DNA of 64,000 bases from NCBI RefSeq assembly GCF_029607905.1, contig NZ_JAPHEH010000001.1, positions 2,137,530 through 2,201,529 on the forward strand. Direction: 5' to 3'. The notes under the pieces are model-generated. The model was given only the letters and a program-made list of their open reading frames with translations. It was not told the origin of the DNA and did no database searches. This document shows positions 25,123 through 34,249 of the stretch, in pieces. Position numbers and translations under genes: made by a program. Origin of the DNA: Thiovibrio frasassiensis (GTDB lineage: Bacteria; Desulfobacterota; Desulfobulbia; Desulfobulbales; Desulfurivibrionaceae). Every line of letters begins with the position of its first letter. Position 1 is the stretch's first letter.

Positions 25123-26166
25123 TTACATTACACTCCAGGGTTTGGGAAGAAAGATGTTGGTATAAAGATCCAGGGCATAGCGGTCGGTCATGCCGGCGAT
25201 GAAGTCGCAGACCATCTGTTCCCGCGGGGTCGCGGCATCATAGTCGATGACCTTTTCCCAGTGGTCGTCGTGGTTGATGAAGTACTCGTAGAGCTCCCGC
25301 AGCACCTTTTTGGCCTTGATGAAGTCGTCGTGCACCCGGTTGGTTTCGTAGACGTTTTCAAAGAGAAAGGAGCGCAGTTCGCCGATGCCCTCAAGCAGCT
25401 GCGGGGTCATGGTCAGGGTTTCTCCGCCGTTTTTCAGGCTTTGGGCCACAAGATCATGGACCATGGTGCCGATCCGCCCGGAGTGATTGGCGCCGAAAAG
25501 CTTCTGAAGATGGCTTGGTATCTGCGATTCCTGGATAATTCCGGCCCGGGCGGCATCGTCAAGATCGTGGTTCACATAGGCGATGATATCGGCGATGCGC
25601 ACCACCCGTCCTTCCATGGTGGCGGGGAGTTCGGATAGATCCAAGGGCAGAATCTCGCGTCTCCCCTTGGAATGTTTGGCGATCCCGTCCAGGACCTCAG
25701 CGGTCAGGTTGAGTCCCTCGCCTTTTTTTTCCAGGATGTTTACGACGCGCAGACTCTGGTCGTAGTGGCGAAAGCCGGTGGGATAGAGTTCGTCCAGCAC
25801 CGCTTCCCCGGCATGGCCAAAGGGGGTGTGGCCGAGATCATGGCCCAGGGCGATGGCCTCGGTGAGATGCCCGTTGAGGCGCAGGGCCACGGAGATGGTC
25901 CGGGCGATCTGGCTGACCTCGAGCACATGGGTGAGCCGGGTCCGGTAATGGTCGCCGGTGGGGGCCAGGAAGACCTGGGTTTTATGTTTGAGGCGCCGGA
26001 AGGACTTGCAGTGGATGATCCGGTCCCGGTCGCGCTGGTAGGCGCCCCGGATGGGACATTCCTCTTCGGCTTTGAGTCTGCCTTTGGAGTTGCGGCTCAA
26101 AGCGGCGTAGGGCGCGAGGCTTGCGGCCTCGCGCCCTTCGATCTGCAGGCGGATGGAATGGTCCAT
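25123..26166 (-). CDS. dgt: Deoxyguanosinetriphosphate triphosphohydrolase-like protein
   Basis: HD-domain hydrolase that releases triphosphate from dNTPs. The 347-aa product has the family start [15 protein letters not shown], then the [22 protein letters not shown] block. The metal-binding H...HD...D pattern is in [17 protein letters not shown] and [16 protein letters not shown]; further conserved blocks are [10 protein letters not shown] and [18 protein letters not shown] 26166 lies 4 bases after the carbonic anhydrase stop; an in-frame ATG at 26199 would overlap that gene by 29 bases and add 11 residues. It belongs to the short (type 2) dGTPase-like group. Confidence 0.93.
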   Translation of the reverse strand: MDHSIRLQIEGREAASLAPYAALSRNSKGRLKAEEECPIRGAYQRDRDRIIHCKSFRRLKHKTQVFLAPTGDHYRTRLTHVLEVSQIARTISVALRLNGHLTEAIALGHDLGHTPFGHAGEAVLDELYPTGFRHYDQSLRVVNILEKKGEGLNLTAEVLDGIAKHSKGRREILPLDLSELPATMEGRVVRIADIIAYVNHDLDDAARAGIIQESQIPSHLQKLFGANHSGRIGTMVHDLVAQSLKNGGETLTMTPQLLEGIGELRSFLFENVYETNRVHDDFIKAKKVLRELYEYFINHDDHWEKVIDYDAATPREQMVCDFIAGMTDRYALDLYTNIFLPKPWSVM

Positions 26167-26170
26167 TGGC

Positions 26171-26968
26171 TTAGAGGGCCGGAGCCAGGCTGCCCACATG
26201 GTTGACGATCTCGCCCCGGTTCAGCTCTTTGAGGACCGGATGGGCCATGATCTTTGCCGGGTTGGTTTCGCCGTTGATATTGGTGATTACCAGCCTGCCG
26301 CGGCCTTTGCCGTAGAGGTCGTTGAAATCATAGACCGCGCCGACCACGGTGAGCTCCTTGGCCTGGACCTTTTCCTTGTACAGCTCCAGGGCGCTCTTGA
26401 CCTGGTAGTCGACATTGCGCTCCACGTTCTTGCTCCAGCGGGCATTGATGTCGCCGCTGTTGTCTCCTGCAGCAATAACCGGTTTCAAGGTGTCCAGCTC
26501 GGCTTTGATGCCCTTGGTCTCGCCGGAGTAATCGCCCATGGCCGCTTTGACCGCACCGCAGCTGGAGTGGCCCATGATCATCAGAATATTGGTGGGCAGA
26601 TGGCGCACCCCGTAGTCAACCGAGCCCTCGGCATTTTTGACCTGATTGCCGATATTGCGGATGACGAAGATGTTGTTGTCGGGCTCCATGCCGAACAGGT
26701 GGGTGTGTACCCGGGAATCGGAGCAGGTGACCACGGTGAGGGTGGGGGTCTGGCCGGTCTGGAAGCCATCGAAATGATGGCTGTCATTGTGGCTGGTGAA
26801 CTGGTCGTTGCCGCTGACTGCGGCCTTGATCGTCCCTTCTGCGCTCTTGACCGCAACGGCCGGGGCATCGTGGCCGCTGCCGGAAGCAAAGGCTGCGGGG
26901 ACGCAGGCCAGCATGGCTGCGCAGGCGAGGGTAGAGGCGAGCTTGGTAACCGGGGAGATTTTTTTCAT
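26171..26968 (-). CDS. Exported beta-class carbonic anhydrase
   Basis: Zinc enzyme converting CO2 and bicarbonate. The 265-aa protein starts with a signal peptide ([28 protein letters not shown], cleavage likely after AFA), so it should act in the periplasm, unusual but known for beta-CAs. Zinc ligands and catalytic dyad are in CSDSRV (about residues 80-85) and GHSSCGAV. The ATG 26968 is used because it opens the signal peptide; the frame is open upstream without similarity. It ends 4 bases before the dgt start, so these two and valS appear to form a run. Inorganic carbon conversion in the periplasm would fit an anaerobe using CO2 or bicarbonate. Confidence 0.9.
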   Translation of the reverse strand: MKKISPVTKLASTLACAAMLACVPAAFASGSGHDAPAVAVKSAEGTIKAAVSGNDQFTSHNDSHHFDGFQTGQTPTLTVVTCSDSRVHTHLFGMEPDNNIFVIRNIGNQVKNAEGSVDYGVRHLPTNILMIMGHSSCGAVKAAMGDYSGETKGIKAELDTLKPVIAAGDNSGDINARWSKNVERNVDYQVKSALELYKEKVQAKELTVVGAVYDFNDLYGKGRGRLVITNINGETNPAKIMAHPVLKELNRGEIVNHVGSLAPAL

Positions 26969-27129
26969 GGGGGGGCTCCAGAAGAATGGAATGGATACAA
27001 AGGGAAATATGGTTAACTGTTTGTTATTACAATAATTCAGTCTTGTGCAGCAAAGCGGAAACAAGCGCTGAAGATACCGGGAAATGCGTCGGTGGTCAAG
27101 TGCGATGCGCTTTGCCCAGCGGCGAAAAA

Positions 27130-29121
27130 TTATTCTTCACATTCTTCGGCGAAGCGGGCCTCGATTGCCTCTATCTTGGCCTGATCCTGCTCCCAGTCGG
27201 CGTAGGTTTTTTTCAACTTGCGGCCGAGTGCGGTGTATTCATTGTTGAGTTCGGCAAAGCGGTCCTGGTCCTTGTACAGCTCAGGATCGGCCATGGCCTG
27301 TTCGAGCTGGCTCTTCCTGGGTTCGAGCTGATCGATCTCCTGTTCGTAGCGTTCCACGTTCTTTTTCAGCGGTCCGATCTCGCGGTTCTTCTGCTGCCGC
27401 ATTTCCGCCTGCAGCTTGCGCGATTCCTTGCCTTTTTTTGTCTGTTTTTCCTGGACCGGGGCCCCTGGCTTGCTTTTGGGCGCAACCGCGGACTTTGGTG
27501 GGGCAGCGGCCGATTCGGCATGGGTCTTGTGGAGATAGTAGTCGATATTGCCGTCAAAAATGGTGCCGTGGCTGTTTTTGATCTCCAGGACCTTGGAGAC
27601 AAAGGAATTGGCAAAATAGCGGTTATGGGAAACCACGATGATGGAGCCGTCGTATTGGCGCATCGCCTCCTGGAGCACCTCCTGGGATTGGATATCCAGA
27701 TGGTTGGTGGGCTCGTCCAGGATCAGCAGGTTGGCCGGGGTGGCGATCATCTTGGCCAGGGCCACCCGGCTTTTTTCGCCGCCCGAGAGCACCGCCACCT
27801 TCTTGTCCACGTCATCGCCGCGAAAGAGGAAGGCCCCCAGCAGGGAGCGGGTCTGGGTGACGCTCATTTCGTTGTTCACATGGCTCAGGGTTTCCAGCAC
27901 GGTGAAGCGGGGGTCGAGTTCCTGGGCCTGATGCTGGCCGAAGTAGGAGATGGCCACGTTATGGCCCTTGCGGATGGTGCCGCTGTCCGGGGGGATGAGG
28001 CCGGCGAGGATTTTTACCAGGGTGGATTTGCCCGCGCCGTTGACCCCGAGTACCGCCAGCTTCTCGCCGCGCTGTAATGAAAAGGAGAGGTTGTTGAAAA
28101 CCGGCTGTTCGCCGAACTGTTTGTGCAACCCTTCTATCTCCAGCATGGTTCTGCCGGAGGGCGGGGAGGGCGGAAAGCGGAAGGCGATGGAGTTTTCCGT
28201 CTCGTCCAATTCGATGAGCTCGATCTTCTCCAGCTGCTTGAGGCGGCTCTGGACCTGGGTGGCCTTGGAGGCTTTGGAGCGGAAACGGTCAACGAACTTC
28301 ATGGTCTGATCGATCATGGCCTGTTGATTTTCATAGGCCGCCCGTTTGATGATCATCCGGTTTGCTTTATCGACCAGGTATTTTGAGTAATTCCCCTTGT
28401 AGACCGTGAGCTCCCCCAGGGATATTTCCCAGGTTACGGTGGTGAGGTTGTCGAGAAAGGAGCGGTCATGGGAGATCATCACCATGGCCCCCCGGTGATT
28501 TTGCAGGAACTCTTCGAGCCAGGTGAGCGACTCGATATCGAGATGGTTGGTTGGTTCGTCCAGCAGCAGGAGGTCCGGCTTGGCAAGGAGGATCTTGGCC
28601 AGCATCAAGCGCATGAGCCAGCCGCCGGAAAAAGAGATGCTGTCTTTGCTGAAATCGCTCTGGGAGAAACCTAGGCCAAGAAGAATTCTTTCAATCTGGG
28701 ACTCCATGGTGAAAATGTCGGATTGGTCCAGTCGGTGTTGGAGATCTCCCTGGCGGTGTAATAGGTCGGCGAAGCCAGGGTCTTCCGGCGGTATTCGGCC
28801 AAGATCCTGGTTGACCTGATCGAGCTCCTTTTGCAGCGACAAAGCTTCGGCAAAGGCGGTTTCCGCTTCTTGAAACAGGGTGCGGCCGGGAGGAAAGGCG
28901 GTAATCTCCTGGGGCAGGTAGCCGACGGAGATGTTTTTGGATCGGGCAAGAATGCCGTCATCCACATGTTTAACCCCCGCCATGATCTTGAGCAGCGTAG
29001 ATTTCCCCGCGCCGTTCACCCCGACCAGGCCGATTTTTTCGCCGGGATGGACCCTGACCGAGACATTTTTGAAAAGTTGTTTGGAGCCGAACTGGATGGA
29101 AAGTTGGTTGATGGCAAGCAT
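27130..29121 (-). CDS. ABC-F family ATP-binding protein
   Basis: A 663-aa soluble protein with two ABC ATPase domains and no membrane helices, the ABC-F layout of ribosome-associated translation factors (Uup/YheS/YbiT/EttA group). Walker A GVNGAGKST occurs in both halves (about 34-42 and 352-360). The second signature is LSGGEKSR, while the first is degenerate (FSGGWLMR, usual in the first half). Walker B plus DEPTNHLDI follows in each half. A charged linker lies between the domains, and a C-terminal basic coiled-coil tail (about 545-663) resembles the Uup type. The subfamily is not certain. Confidence 0.93.
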   Translation of the reverse strand: MLAINQLSIQFGSKQLFKNVSVRVHPGEKIGLVGVNGAGKSTLLKIMAGVKHVDDGILARSKNISVGYLPQEITAFPPGRTLFQEAETAFAEALSLQKELDQVNQDLGRIPPEDPGFADLLHRQGDLQHRLDQSDIFTMESQIERILLGLGFSQSDFSKDSISFSGGWLMRLMLAKILLAKPDLLLLDEPTNHLDIESLTWLEEFLQNHRGAMVMISHDRSFLDNLTTVTWEISLGELTVYKGNYSKYLVDKANRMIIKRAAYENQQAMIDQTMKFVDRFRSKASKATQVQSRLKQLEKIELIELDETENSIAFRFPPSPPSGRTMLEIEGLHKQFGEQPVFNNLSFSLQRGEKLAVLGVNGAGKSTLVKILAGLIPPDSGTIRKGHNVAISYFGQHQAQELDPRFTVLETLSHVNNEMSVTQTRSLLGAFLFRGDDVDKKVAVLSGGEKSRVALAKMIATPANLLILDEPTNHLDIQSQEVLQEAMRQYDGSIIVVSHNRYFANSFVSKVLEIKNSHGTIFDGNIDYYLHKTHAESAAAPPKSAVAPKSKPGAPVQEKQTKKGKESRKLQAEMRQQKNREIGPLKKNVERYEQEIDQLEPRKSQLEQAMADPELYKDQDRFAELNNEYTALGRKLKKTYADWEQDQAKIEAIEARFAEECEE

Positions 29122-29351
29122 GGTTGAACACTATCCGCATTGATTGTCAGTTAAGAGAAAGAACAATCGCACACCATAGCACATTGCGTCGAGTATTTCA
29201 CATAGATGTTGCAAATGGGGTGCAAGTCGTTGGCAAAAGCCCTCCGGTTGCCAGGGAGAAGCATTCGGCGTTGTCAAGTCTTACTGGGCGCAGGGGGGTA
29301 AACGGTGTTTTTCGAGAGCAGGGAGAGATGCAGGGGCGCGGAAAAGAAGTG

Positions 29352-30467
29352 TCAGATGGAATAGGTGCCGCCGGCAACGCCGGTAAGTTCGCCCAGGTGG
29401 GTGGGGAGAACGATCAGGATAGTGGTGCCCTTGCCCAGCTCACTGGTGATGGTGACCGTCCCCATGTGCTCGTTAATGATCTGTTTGACATAGGGCAGCC
29501 CCAGGCCGGAGCTCTGGCGGTTGATGTGTTGGTAGGGGTCGAAGATAATCTCGAGCATTTCCGGGGAGATTCCAGGGCCATTATCGGCAATACGCACCTG
29601 GCTGCCGGCTGGGGTCATCTCGGTGGTGATGCGGATCCGGCTCTTTTTGCTGCAGGCATTCACTGCGTTGCGGAGCAGGTGGGCGAGAGCAATCTTGATC
29701 AGCGAGCTGTTGCCATGGAAGAAAAGCGGGGCCTGGCTCAGCTCGGACACCAGAGTGATATCTTTGGCGCGGGCATCTTTTTGCAGCGATTCCACCGCCT
29801 CAGCGACAATGGGATTGAGGTCAAGCGGCGCGAAGATTTTTTTTGCTTCCGGTCGGACCGACTCGAATTTGCTCACCAGATTTTCAAGTTTACGGGCTTG
29901 GTCTAGGATATGGATCAGTTTCAGCCGCCCCTCTTCTTCCGGGGGATAGGAGTTGAGGAGGCGGCGTACCATGCCGCCGATGATGGTGGCGGGGTTGCGC
30001 ACCTCATGGGCGATCCGCAGGGCCATGCCTGTGCGGGTCCGCTCCGCGATGACCGCCTCGATCTCCTTGTTCAGGCGGAAGAGCTCCTGGCTGTTTTTTT
30101 CGATCTTTTCGCGGTCCCGAACCATGCGTTCCGTGATGGTTTCGATCCGGTTGAAAAACAGGGTTACCGAGGCGATGACAATGAAGGCCATGCTGTTGAT
30201 GGAGCCGCTGTACGGGGCCAGCAAGAGCCAGAGATCTTTTTTGCCGAAAAAGGTGAGGAGGTGTTTGAGGATGTGACCGCTGGAGCGGGACAGGGCAAGG
30301 GCGAACAGCGCTCCGCAGAACCAGAGGAGAAAGATGGCCAGGGGGCTTTCGCGATCGGCGCGGGCCATGGCCAAGGCATGGTGGAGGCAGAGGCCAGAAA
30401 GTACGATCAGTGCCAAGGCGCCTCCGAAATCAAGGAGCCAGACCGGGAGCATGGAAATGGTGATCAT
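29352..30467 (-). CDS. Membrane sensor histidine kinase
   Basis: A 371-aa kinase with about four N-terminal hydrophobic segments (10-115), a short coiled linker, a HisKA domain with the phosphoacceptor in ALRIAHEVRNPATIIGG (about residues 149-165) and an HATPase domain (N box HLLRNAVNAC, G1 IADNGPGIS, G2 GLGLPYVK). Its ATG overlaps by 4 bases the stop of the 153-aa membrane protein gene, so the pair is coupled. No response regulator is adjacent; orphan receivers lie at 36252 and 40004. The signal is unknown. Confidence 0.9.
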   Translation of the reverse strand: MITISMLPVWLLDFGGALALIVLSGLCLHHALAMARADRESPLAIFLLWFCGALFALALSRSSGHILKHLLTFFGKKDLWLLLAPYSGSINSMAFIVIASVTLFFNRIETITERMVRDREKIEKNSQELFRLNKEIEAVIAERTRTGMALRIAHEVRNPATIIGGMVRRLLNSYPPEEEGRLKLIHILDQARKLENLVSKFESVRPEAKKIFAPLDLNPIVAEAVESLQKDARAKDITLVSELSQAPLFFHGNSSLIKIALAHLLRNAVNACSKKSRIRITTEMTPAGSQVRIADNGPGISPEMLEIIFDPYQHINRQSSGLGLPYVKQIINEHMGTVTITSELGKGTTILIVLPTHLGELTGVAGGTYSI

Positions 30468-30925
30468 GCGTGGTCCTGCCCGGAGGAAGAGGGCGGAGAT
30501 GCGCCCTGCCTCAGCAGCTTGAGGCCCCGATAAAAAAGAAACATGGCCGGCACGGCCAGGAGGTGGTCCAGTTTCAGGAGATAGTACAACCCCTCTTGCC
30601 AGCCAGCAAGGTGGAGGAGGGGGATATCAGCCCCTGGCGGCAGGAAGAGAGCGTCTTCGATTTCCAGATCAAGAAAATGTCCCAGCATGGTGGCCCCGCT
30701 CCACAGCATAAGGATCCAGGTCCCGGCGATGATGTATTGCCAGGCCTTGAGGGCAGCAAGACGAGTCTGGCGCGCTTTTACGGCGAAAAAGAAAAGGGAG
30801 ACGATCAGGAAAAAGTGGGCCAGTTGATGGATGTACAGCCCTGAATAGGCATGGGGCTGAAAGGCCAAGGCGCTTTCCGGCAGGAAAAAGCCCGACAGCA
30901 GCACGGTGAAGAATAGTGGCCTCAA
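30464..30925 (-). CDS. Hypothetical integral membrane protein coupled to the histidine kinase
   Basis: A 153-aa protein with a signal-like N-terminus (FFTVLLSGFFLPESALAFQ) and three further hydrophobic helices (around 33-48, 66-85 and 118-132). Histidines (HAYSGLYIHQLAHFF, then LGHF and LDHL) are placed within or near the helices, which could bind metal or heme, but this is inference. It overlaps the kinase start by 4 bases and likely provides or senses the kinase's signal. No family recognised. Confidence 0.7.
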   Translation of the reverse strand: MRPLFFTVLLSGFFLPESALAFQPHAYSGLYIHQLAHFFLIVSLFFFAVKARQTRLAALKAWQYIIAGTWILMLWSGATMLGHFLDLEIEDALFLPPGADIPLLHLAGWQEGLYYLLKLDHLLAVPAMFLFYRGLKLLRQGASPPSSSGQDHA

Positions 30926-31088
30926 TAAAAAACCTCAAATGGCTGATTGTAAGGTGAAGCGCGGGGTGGAACAATTGAACATTCTTTTTGTTAAGAGAAG
31001 CATACCATGTTGGCTGAACGGACAACATATGAAAAAAACACCCCATGGAAAAAACTGCGAAAACGGAAGGTTTGCCGCCGGCTCAATA

Positions 31089-31922
31089 TCAGCTCCGTTC
31101 GTTCAGCGAGGTAGGTTTTCTGGAGAGGCCAAGCTCCTGGGAAACCTGGGTGGCGATCTCCTCTATGGATTTTCCCGCCGTGGAGACAATGGGAATCTGG
31201 TGGTTGTGAAAGATGGTTTCGGCGGTCTGGATCTCTTCGCTACAGGTGGAGCGCTTGGCATAATTGCTGTCTGCATACCGTTTTTCCCGGACATTGTGGA
31301 GGACTTCCGGGGTGGTGGTGAGGCCAATGGCGCGTTTTTTGTTTTTTATTATTTCTTCCGGCAGGAGGTACTCCTTGAGATACTCCGAGGTGAGGGGGAA
31401 ATTGGCCGATTTCATTCCCATCTGCGTTGCCAGATAGACGCTGACCGGGGTTTTGCCGGAGCGGGAAACCCCAAGGAGGATGACCTCCGCCTCGTCGAGT
31501 TCATGCATATTGACCCCGTCATCATGTTCCAGGCAAAAGTGGATCGCTTCGACCCGTTTGGCCATGGTCAGGTTGTCGATATGCCGGGAAAAGCCGGGGA
31601 CCCCCAGGGCCTTCGCCTCCAGGCACCCTTCGAGCCGGGTCATGAAAAATTCAAAGGCATCAAAAAGTTCGACCTCCGGGGCGTCGAAAACAGCGCGGAT
31701 CTCTTTGGTCATGATGGTGCTGAAAATAAGGGGCCGCCGGCCGGCGGATTTTTTCAGGATATAGTTGAGAATTTTTTTTGCTTCTTCGATGTTGAGGACA
31801 AAGGGGAATTTTTCTTCATGAAAATTGATTTCCGGAAACTGGCAGATCAGGGCTTGCCCCAGGTTGGTTGCGAGAATTCCGGTGCTGTCCGAGATATAGT
31901 ATACGTCTTTCGATGACCACAT
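31089..31922 (-). CDS. ppsR: PEP synthase / pyruvate phosphate dikinase regulatory protein
   Basis: Bifunctional Ser/Thr kinase and pyrophosphorylase of the DUF299/PSRP family that inactivates and reactivates PEP synthase or pyruvate phosphate dikinase by ADP-dependent phosphorylation. The 277-aa length is usual. Conserved blocks: VYYISDSTGILATNLGQAL at the N-terminus, then the P-loop-like GVSRSGKTP (151-159) and the YLATQMGMKSANFPL segment after it. It is a lone gene; no ppsA or ppdK is in the window, so which target it controls is unknown. Confidence 0.93.
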   Translation of the reverse strand: MWSSKDVYYISDSTGILATNLGQALICQFPEINFHEEKFPFVLNIEEAKKILNYILKKSAGRRPLIFSTIMTKEIRAVFDAPEVELFDAFEFFMTRLEGCLEAKALGVPGFSRHIDNLTMAKRVEAIHFCLEHDDGVNMHELDEAEVILLGVSRSGKTPVSVYLATQMGMKSANFPLTSEYLKEYLLPEEIIKNKKRAIGLTTTPEVLHNVREKRYADSNYAKRSTCSEEIQTAETIFHNHQIPIVSTAGKSIEEIATQVSQELGLSRKPTSLNERS

Positions 31923-31951
31923 GGGGGCTTGCTCCTTGGCGGTGGAAGGAG

Positions 31952-31978
31952 AAGGGGGGCCTCTCTCAGGCCCCCCTT
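31952..31978. other. GC-rich stem-loop over the 3' end of the HD-GYP gene
   Basis: AAGGGGGGCCT (31952-31962) and AGGCCCCCCTT (31968-31978) are perfectly complementary around CTCTC. The right arm encodes the last residues and the stop of the HD-GYP gene. There is no T-tract on either strand, so it may stabilise or weakly terminate transcripts between this gene and ppsR. Confidence 0.55.
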
Positions 31979-32925
31979 CCTCCTAAAAACAGGATGAAAT
32001 CCTCAAATCTTTTTTGCTCAAAGTGGCCAACCATCTCTTCCTTCATCAGGGTCAGGGCGCTGATGGGAAGTCGAGCCCCGGCGTATGGACGGTTGGTTGT
32101 CAGGGCATCGTAGACGTCGGCAATGGTGGCGATTTTGGCATTGTCGGAAATCTGGTCTCCCTTAAGACCGTGGGGGTAGCCCTGACCGTTGATTTTCTCA
32201 TGGTGGTGGATGATCACATCCAGGGTTATTTCCGAGGTATGTTTGGCCATGAGCCAATGCCCCTGGCCGGGGTGTTTTTTGATGATTTCGAACTCCTCGT
32301 AGTCGAGCTTGCCCTGCTTGTTGAGGATAGAGTCAACGATCTGGCTTTTTCCCACATCGTGCAGGATACAGCCGAGGGCAAAATCGTGGAGTTCCGTCTC
32401 GTCGCCCTTGCGGATCATCATCCAGAGGCCGATGCCAAAAACCGCGACATTCACGCAGTGGGAAAAGGTGTAATAATCTTTGGAGCCCAGGCGGAGCAGG
32501 TGGCGAATGGACTGGGTGTCCTCCAGGGTAAGGTCGATGATGTTGCTGGTGATGTTTTTGGCGCGGGAGATGTGTCTGCCGCTTCGGGGGTCGTCAAAGA
32601 CATCCCGGATGATGTTTTTGGCACAGGTATGCACAAGCGATGATTTCTGGTCAAGGGGAATGTTCCTGTTCTTGATAATGGAGTCGAGGGACTCCTCCAT
32701 GAAATTTTCAAACTTTTTGGCGGATTCCTGGGTGATAAAGAGGGGGCCGTGACTTTTTTTGGCGAGGGTCTCCTTGATGTCGGCGATATTGGTGTTGGCC
32801 GCGATCAGCAGGATGGGTTTGTTGCTTTTGGGAGGCTTGGTATAGATATTGAAATCGATTATCCGGTCTTCCGCGAGAAGATAGTCGGAGACAATGCGGA
32901 TAAGTTTTCTGGATTCGGTGATCAT
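31966..32925 (-). CDS. HD-GYP domain protein, probable c-di-GMP phosphodiesterase
   Basis: A 319-aa protein. Residues 1-130 are a family-specific N-terminal region without a receiver or membrane helix. The HD-GYP domain (about 140-310) shows His156 in FSHCVNVA, the HD pair at 189-190 (CILHDVGK), and HHEKINGQGYPHGL (241-254) with the GYP motif, then ATIADVYDALTTNRPY. These match the metal and c-di-GMP-binding residues of active members, so it probably degrades c-di-GMP. It is downstream of the FHA-cyclase gene on the same strand. Confidence 0.92.
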   Translation of the reverse strand: MITESRKLIRIVSDYLLAEDRIIDFNIYTKPPKSNKPILLIAANTNIADIKETLAKKSHGPLFITQESAKKFENFMEESLDSIIKNRNIPLDQKSSLVHTCAKNIIRDVFDDPRSGRHISRAKNITSNIIDLTLEDTQSIRHLLRLGSKDYYTFSHCVNVAVFGIGLWMMIRKGDETELHDFALGCILHDVGKSQIVDSILNKQGKLDYEEFEIIKKHPGQGHWLMAKHTSEITLDVIIHHHEKINGQGYPHGLKGDQISDNAKIATIADVYDALTTNRPYAGARLPISALTLMKEEMVGHFEQKRFEDFILFLGGRGA

Positions 32926-33016
32926 GTGCTTTTCAGGTTCTCCTGCCTTGTAAGGATGGCGCAGCGCAGCCGAACGTCCGGCTGGGTGGTGGTTTTTGCT
33001 CTACTATGTAACTAAA

Positions 33017-34003
33017 TTACCCGGTTCCAGGCTGGTTGAGCTTGTGCTCGAGATAGGTGGAAAGTTGAGGAAAACTGCAGCCATAGGCCTCAACCTCCTC
33101 CTGCTTTCCCTTCACCCGGAAGGAGTATTTCTTGAAAAATGTTTCAGGTGCAAGAAGGTGCATGGCAGCATCGCAGCCCATCACGATATCCAGGTCCTCT
33201 TGCCTGTTGGTCAAGCTTTCCAGGCGAAACGCCACATTCACCACATCTCCCACCACGGTGTAACTGCCGTTCTGGGTAAGGTTCCCCATCATCGCCTCTC
33301 CGGTATTGAGGGCTGCCCCGATCTGTAAAGCCCAGGGAAGGTCTGGAATCTTCTTGCCGAGATTGCTGGTGAAGGTGTTGATGGCAATGGCTGTTTTCAG
33401 GGCCTGGTGAATGTTGTCCTGGAGATTTGCTCCGGACCACAGGGCCATGACCGCGTCCCCGATGAATTTATCGACCGTCCCGTTATGTTTGTTGACCAGC
33501 TTGGTGACTCGCCCGGTCCAATGCTGGAGGAGTTGGGAAACCCACTGGTCGCCCATGGTTTCGGAGAGCTTGGTGTAGTCATGGATGTCGCAGATCAGGA
33601 TGGTGATGATCTGTTTCTGGACAAAGGCCACGGTCATTTCGTCGAGATCCGGACCGTTTGTCGCCGCTGCTCTGTTTGGGCTCGTATCCTGATGGAAGAG
33701 GAGGCGGGTGCTGCCGATGCCGATGCAGTCGCCGTCTTGCAGAGATACCGGGGTGTGGATCTTCCTGCCGTTGATAAAGGTGCCGTTGGAGCTTCCCAGG
33801 TCAATGAGATTGAAACGGCCATTTTCCTCTTTCTGGATCATGGCGTGCTTCCGGGAGACCCATGAATAGGGAAGGGTGATATCGGTGTTGGCTACCCGGC
33901 CCAAGGTGTAGGTGGTGTCTGTACCGAGCAGCCAGCGCGGGGCATTGTCTTCCTGGGCATCAAGAAGAGTGAGGGTGGCAGATATTTCCGGTGACGCGGT
34001 CAT
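33017..34003 (-). CDS. FHA domain-class III adenylate cyclase fusion
   Basis: A 328-aa soluble protein joining a phosphothreonine-binding FHA domain (about 30-105; Gly35-Arg36, Ser50-x-x-His53, SSNGT 71-75) to a class III cyclase domain (about 130-310). Catalytic residues are in place: metal Asp139 (ICDIHDYTKL) and Asp183 (GDAVMALW), purine-selecting Lys179 and Asp253, and transition-state Asn256 and Arg260 (GDVVNVAFRLE). Lys with Asp favours ATP, hence cAMP. FHA control implies input from a Ser/Thr kinase, which is not in the window. Its start lies 21 bases after the selenoprotein stop, so the two may be cotranscribed. Confidence 0.92.
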   Translation of the reverse strand: MTASPEISATLTLLDAQEDNAPRWLLGTDTTYTLGRVANTDITLPYSWVSRKHAMIQKEENGRFNLIDLGSSNGTFINGRKIHTPVSLQDGDCIGIGSTRLLFHQDTSPNRAAATNGPDLDEMTVAFVQKQIITILICDIHDYTKLSETMGDQWVSQLLQHWTGRVTKLVNKHNGTVDKFIGDAVMALWSGANLQDNIHQALKTAIAINTFTSNLGKKIPDLPWALQIGAALNTGEAMMGNLTQNGSYTVVGDVVNVAFRLESLTNRQEDLDIVMGCDAAMHLLAPETFFKKYSFRVKGKQEEVEAYGCSFPQLSTYLEHKLNQPGTG

Positions 34004-34024
34004 GGTTGTCAGAGCGCCTTCCTG

Positions 34025-34249
34025 TTACCCGTGACTCTGGATGAGGCTGATGATTTCCTCGGGTTCGGCAAAACGACCGGATGCGTGTTTTGAAAAGACC
34101 AGACACCCATCGGCCATGATCTCGTAGATGCCACCGGAACTGGGGATAAGCTCAACTTCGGCAGCGAATTGTTTCTTGAGTTCGGCTTCCAGCCTGGAAG
34201 CACGCGGCAGATAGTTTCATTGGGAGCAGTAGGTGATGGTGATCTTCAT
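34025..34249 (-). CDS. SelW/Rdx-family selenoprotein (in-frame UGA)
   Basis: A 74-codon gene that is continuous only if the UGA at codon 11 (34217-34219) is read as selenocysteine. It starts MKITITYCSQ, then Sec, then NYLPRASRLEAEL, giving a CxxU redox motif in the thioredoxin-like Rdx fold. Downstream blocks fit the SelT/SelW/SelH domain: SSGGIYEIMADGCLVFSK followed by GRFAEPEEIISLI. Frame, length and motif position all match the family, and a SECIS-type hairpin lies right after the UGA. Treated as an ordinary stop, the gene is invisible. The role is probably thiol redox, as for the family. selA/B/C/D are not in the window. Confidence 0.9.
34185..34219 (-). promoter_or_regulatory. Bacterial SECIS element after the UGA codon
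   Basis: The UGA (34219-34217) is followed on the minus strand by a perfect 7-bp hairpin: GCTTCCA (34201-34195), loop GGC, TGGAAGC (34191-34185). The loop starts 22 bases after the UGA and begins with G, as known bacterial SECIS hairpins (short apical loop with a guanosine in the first two positions, about 16-37 bases after UGA). Confidence 0.8.
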
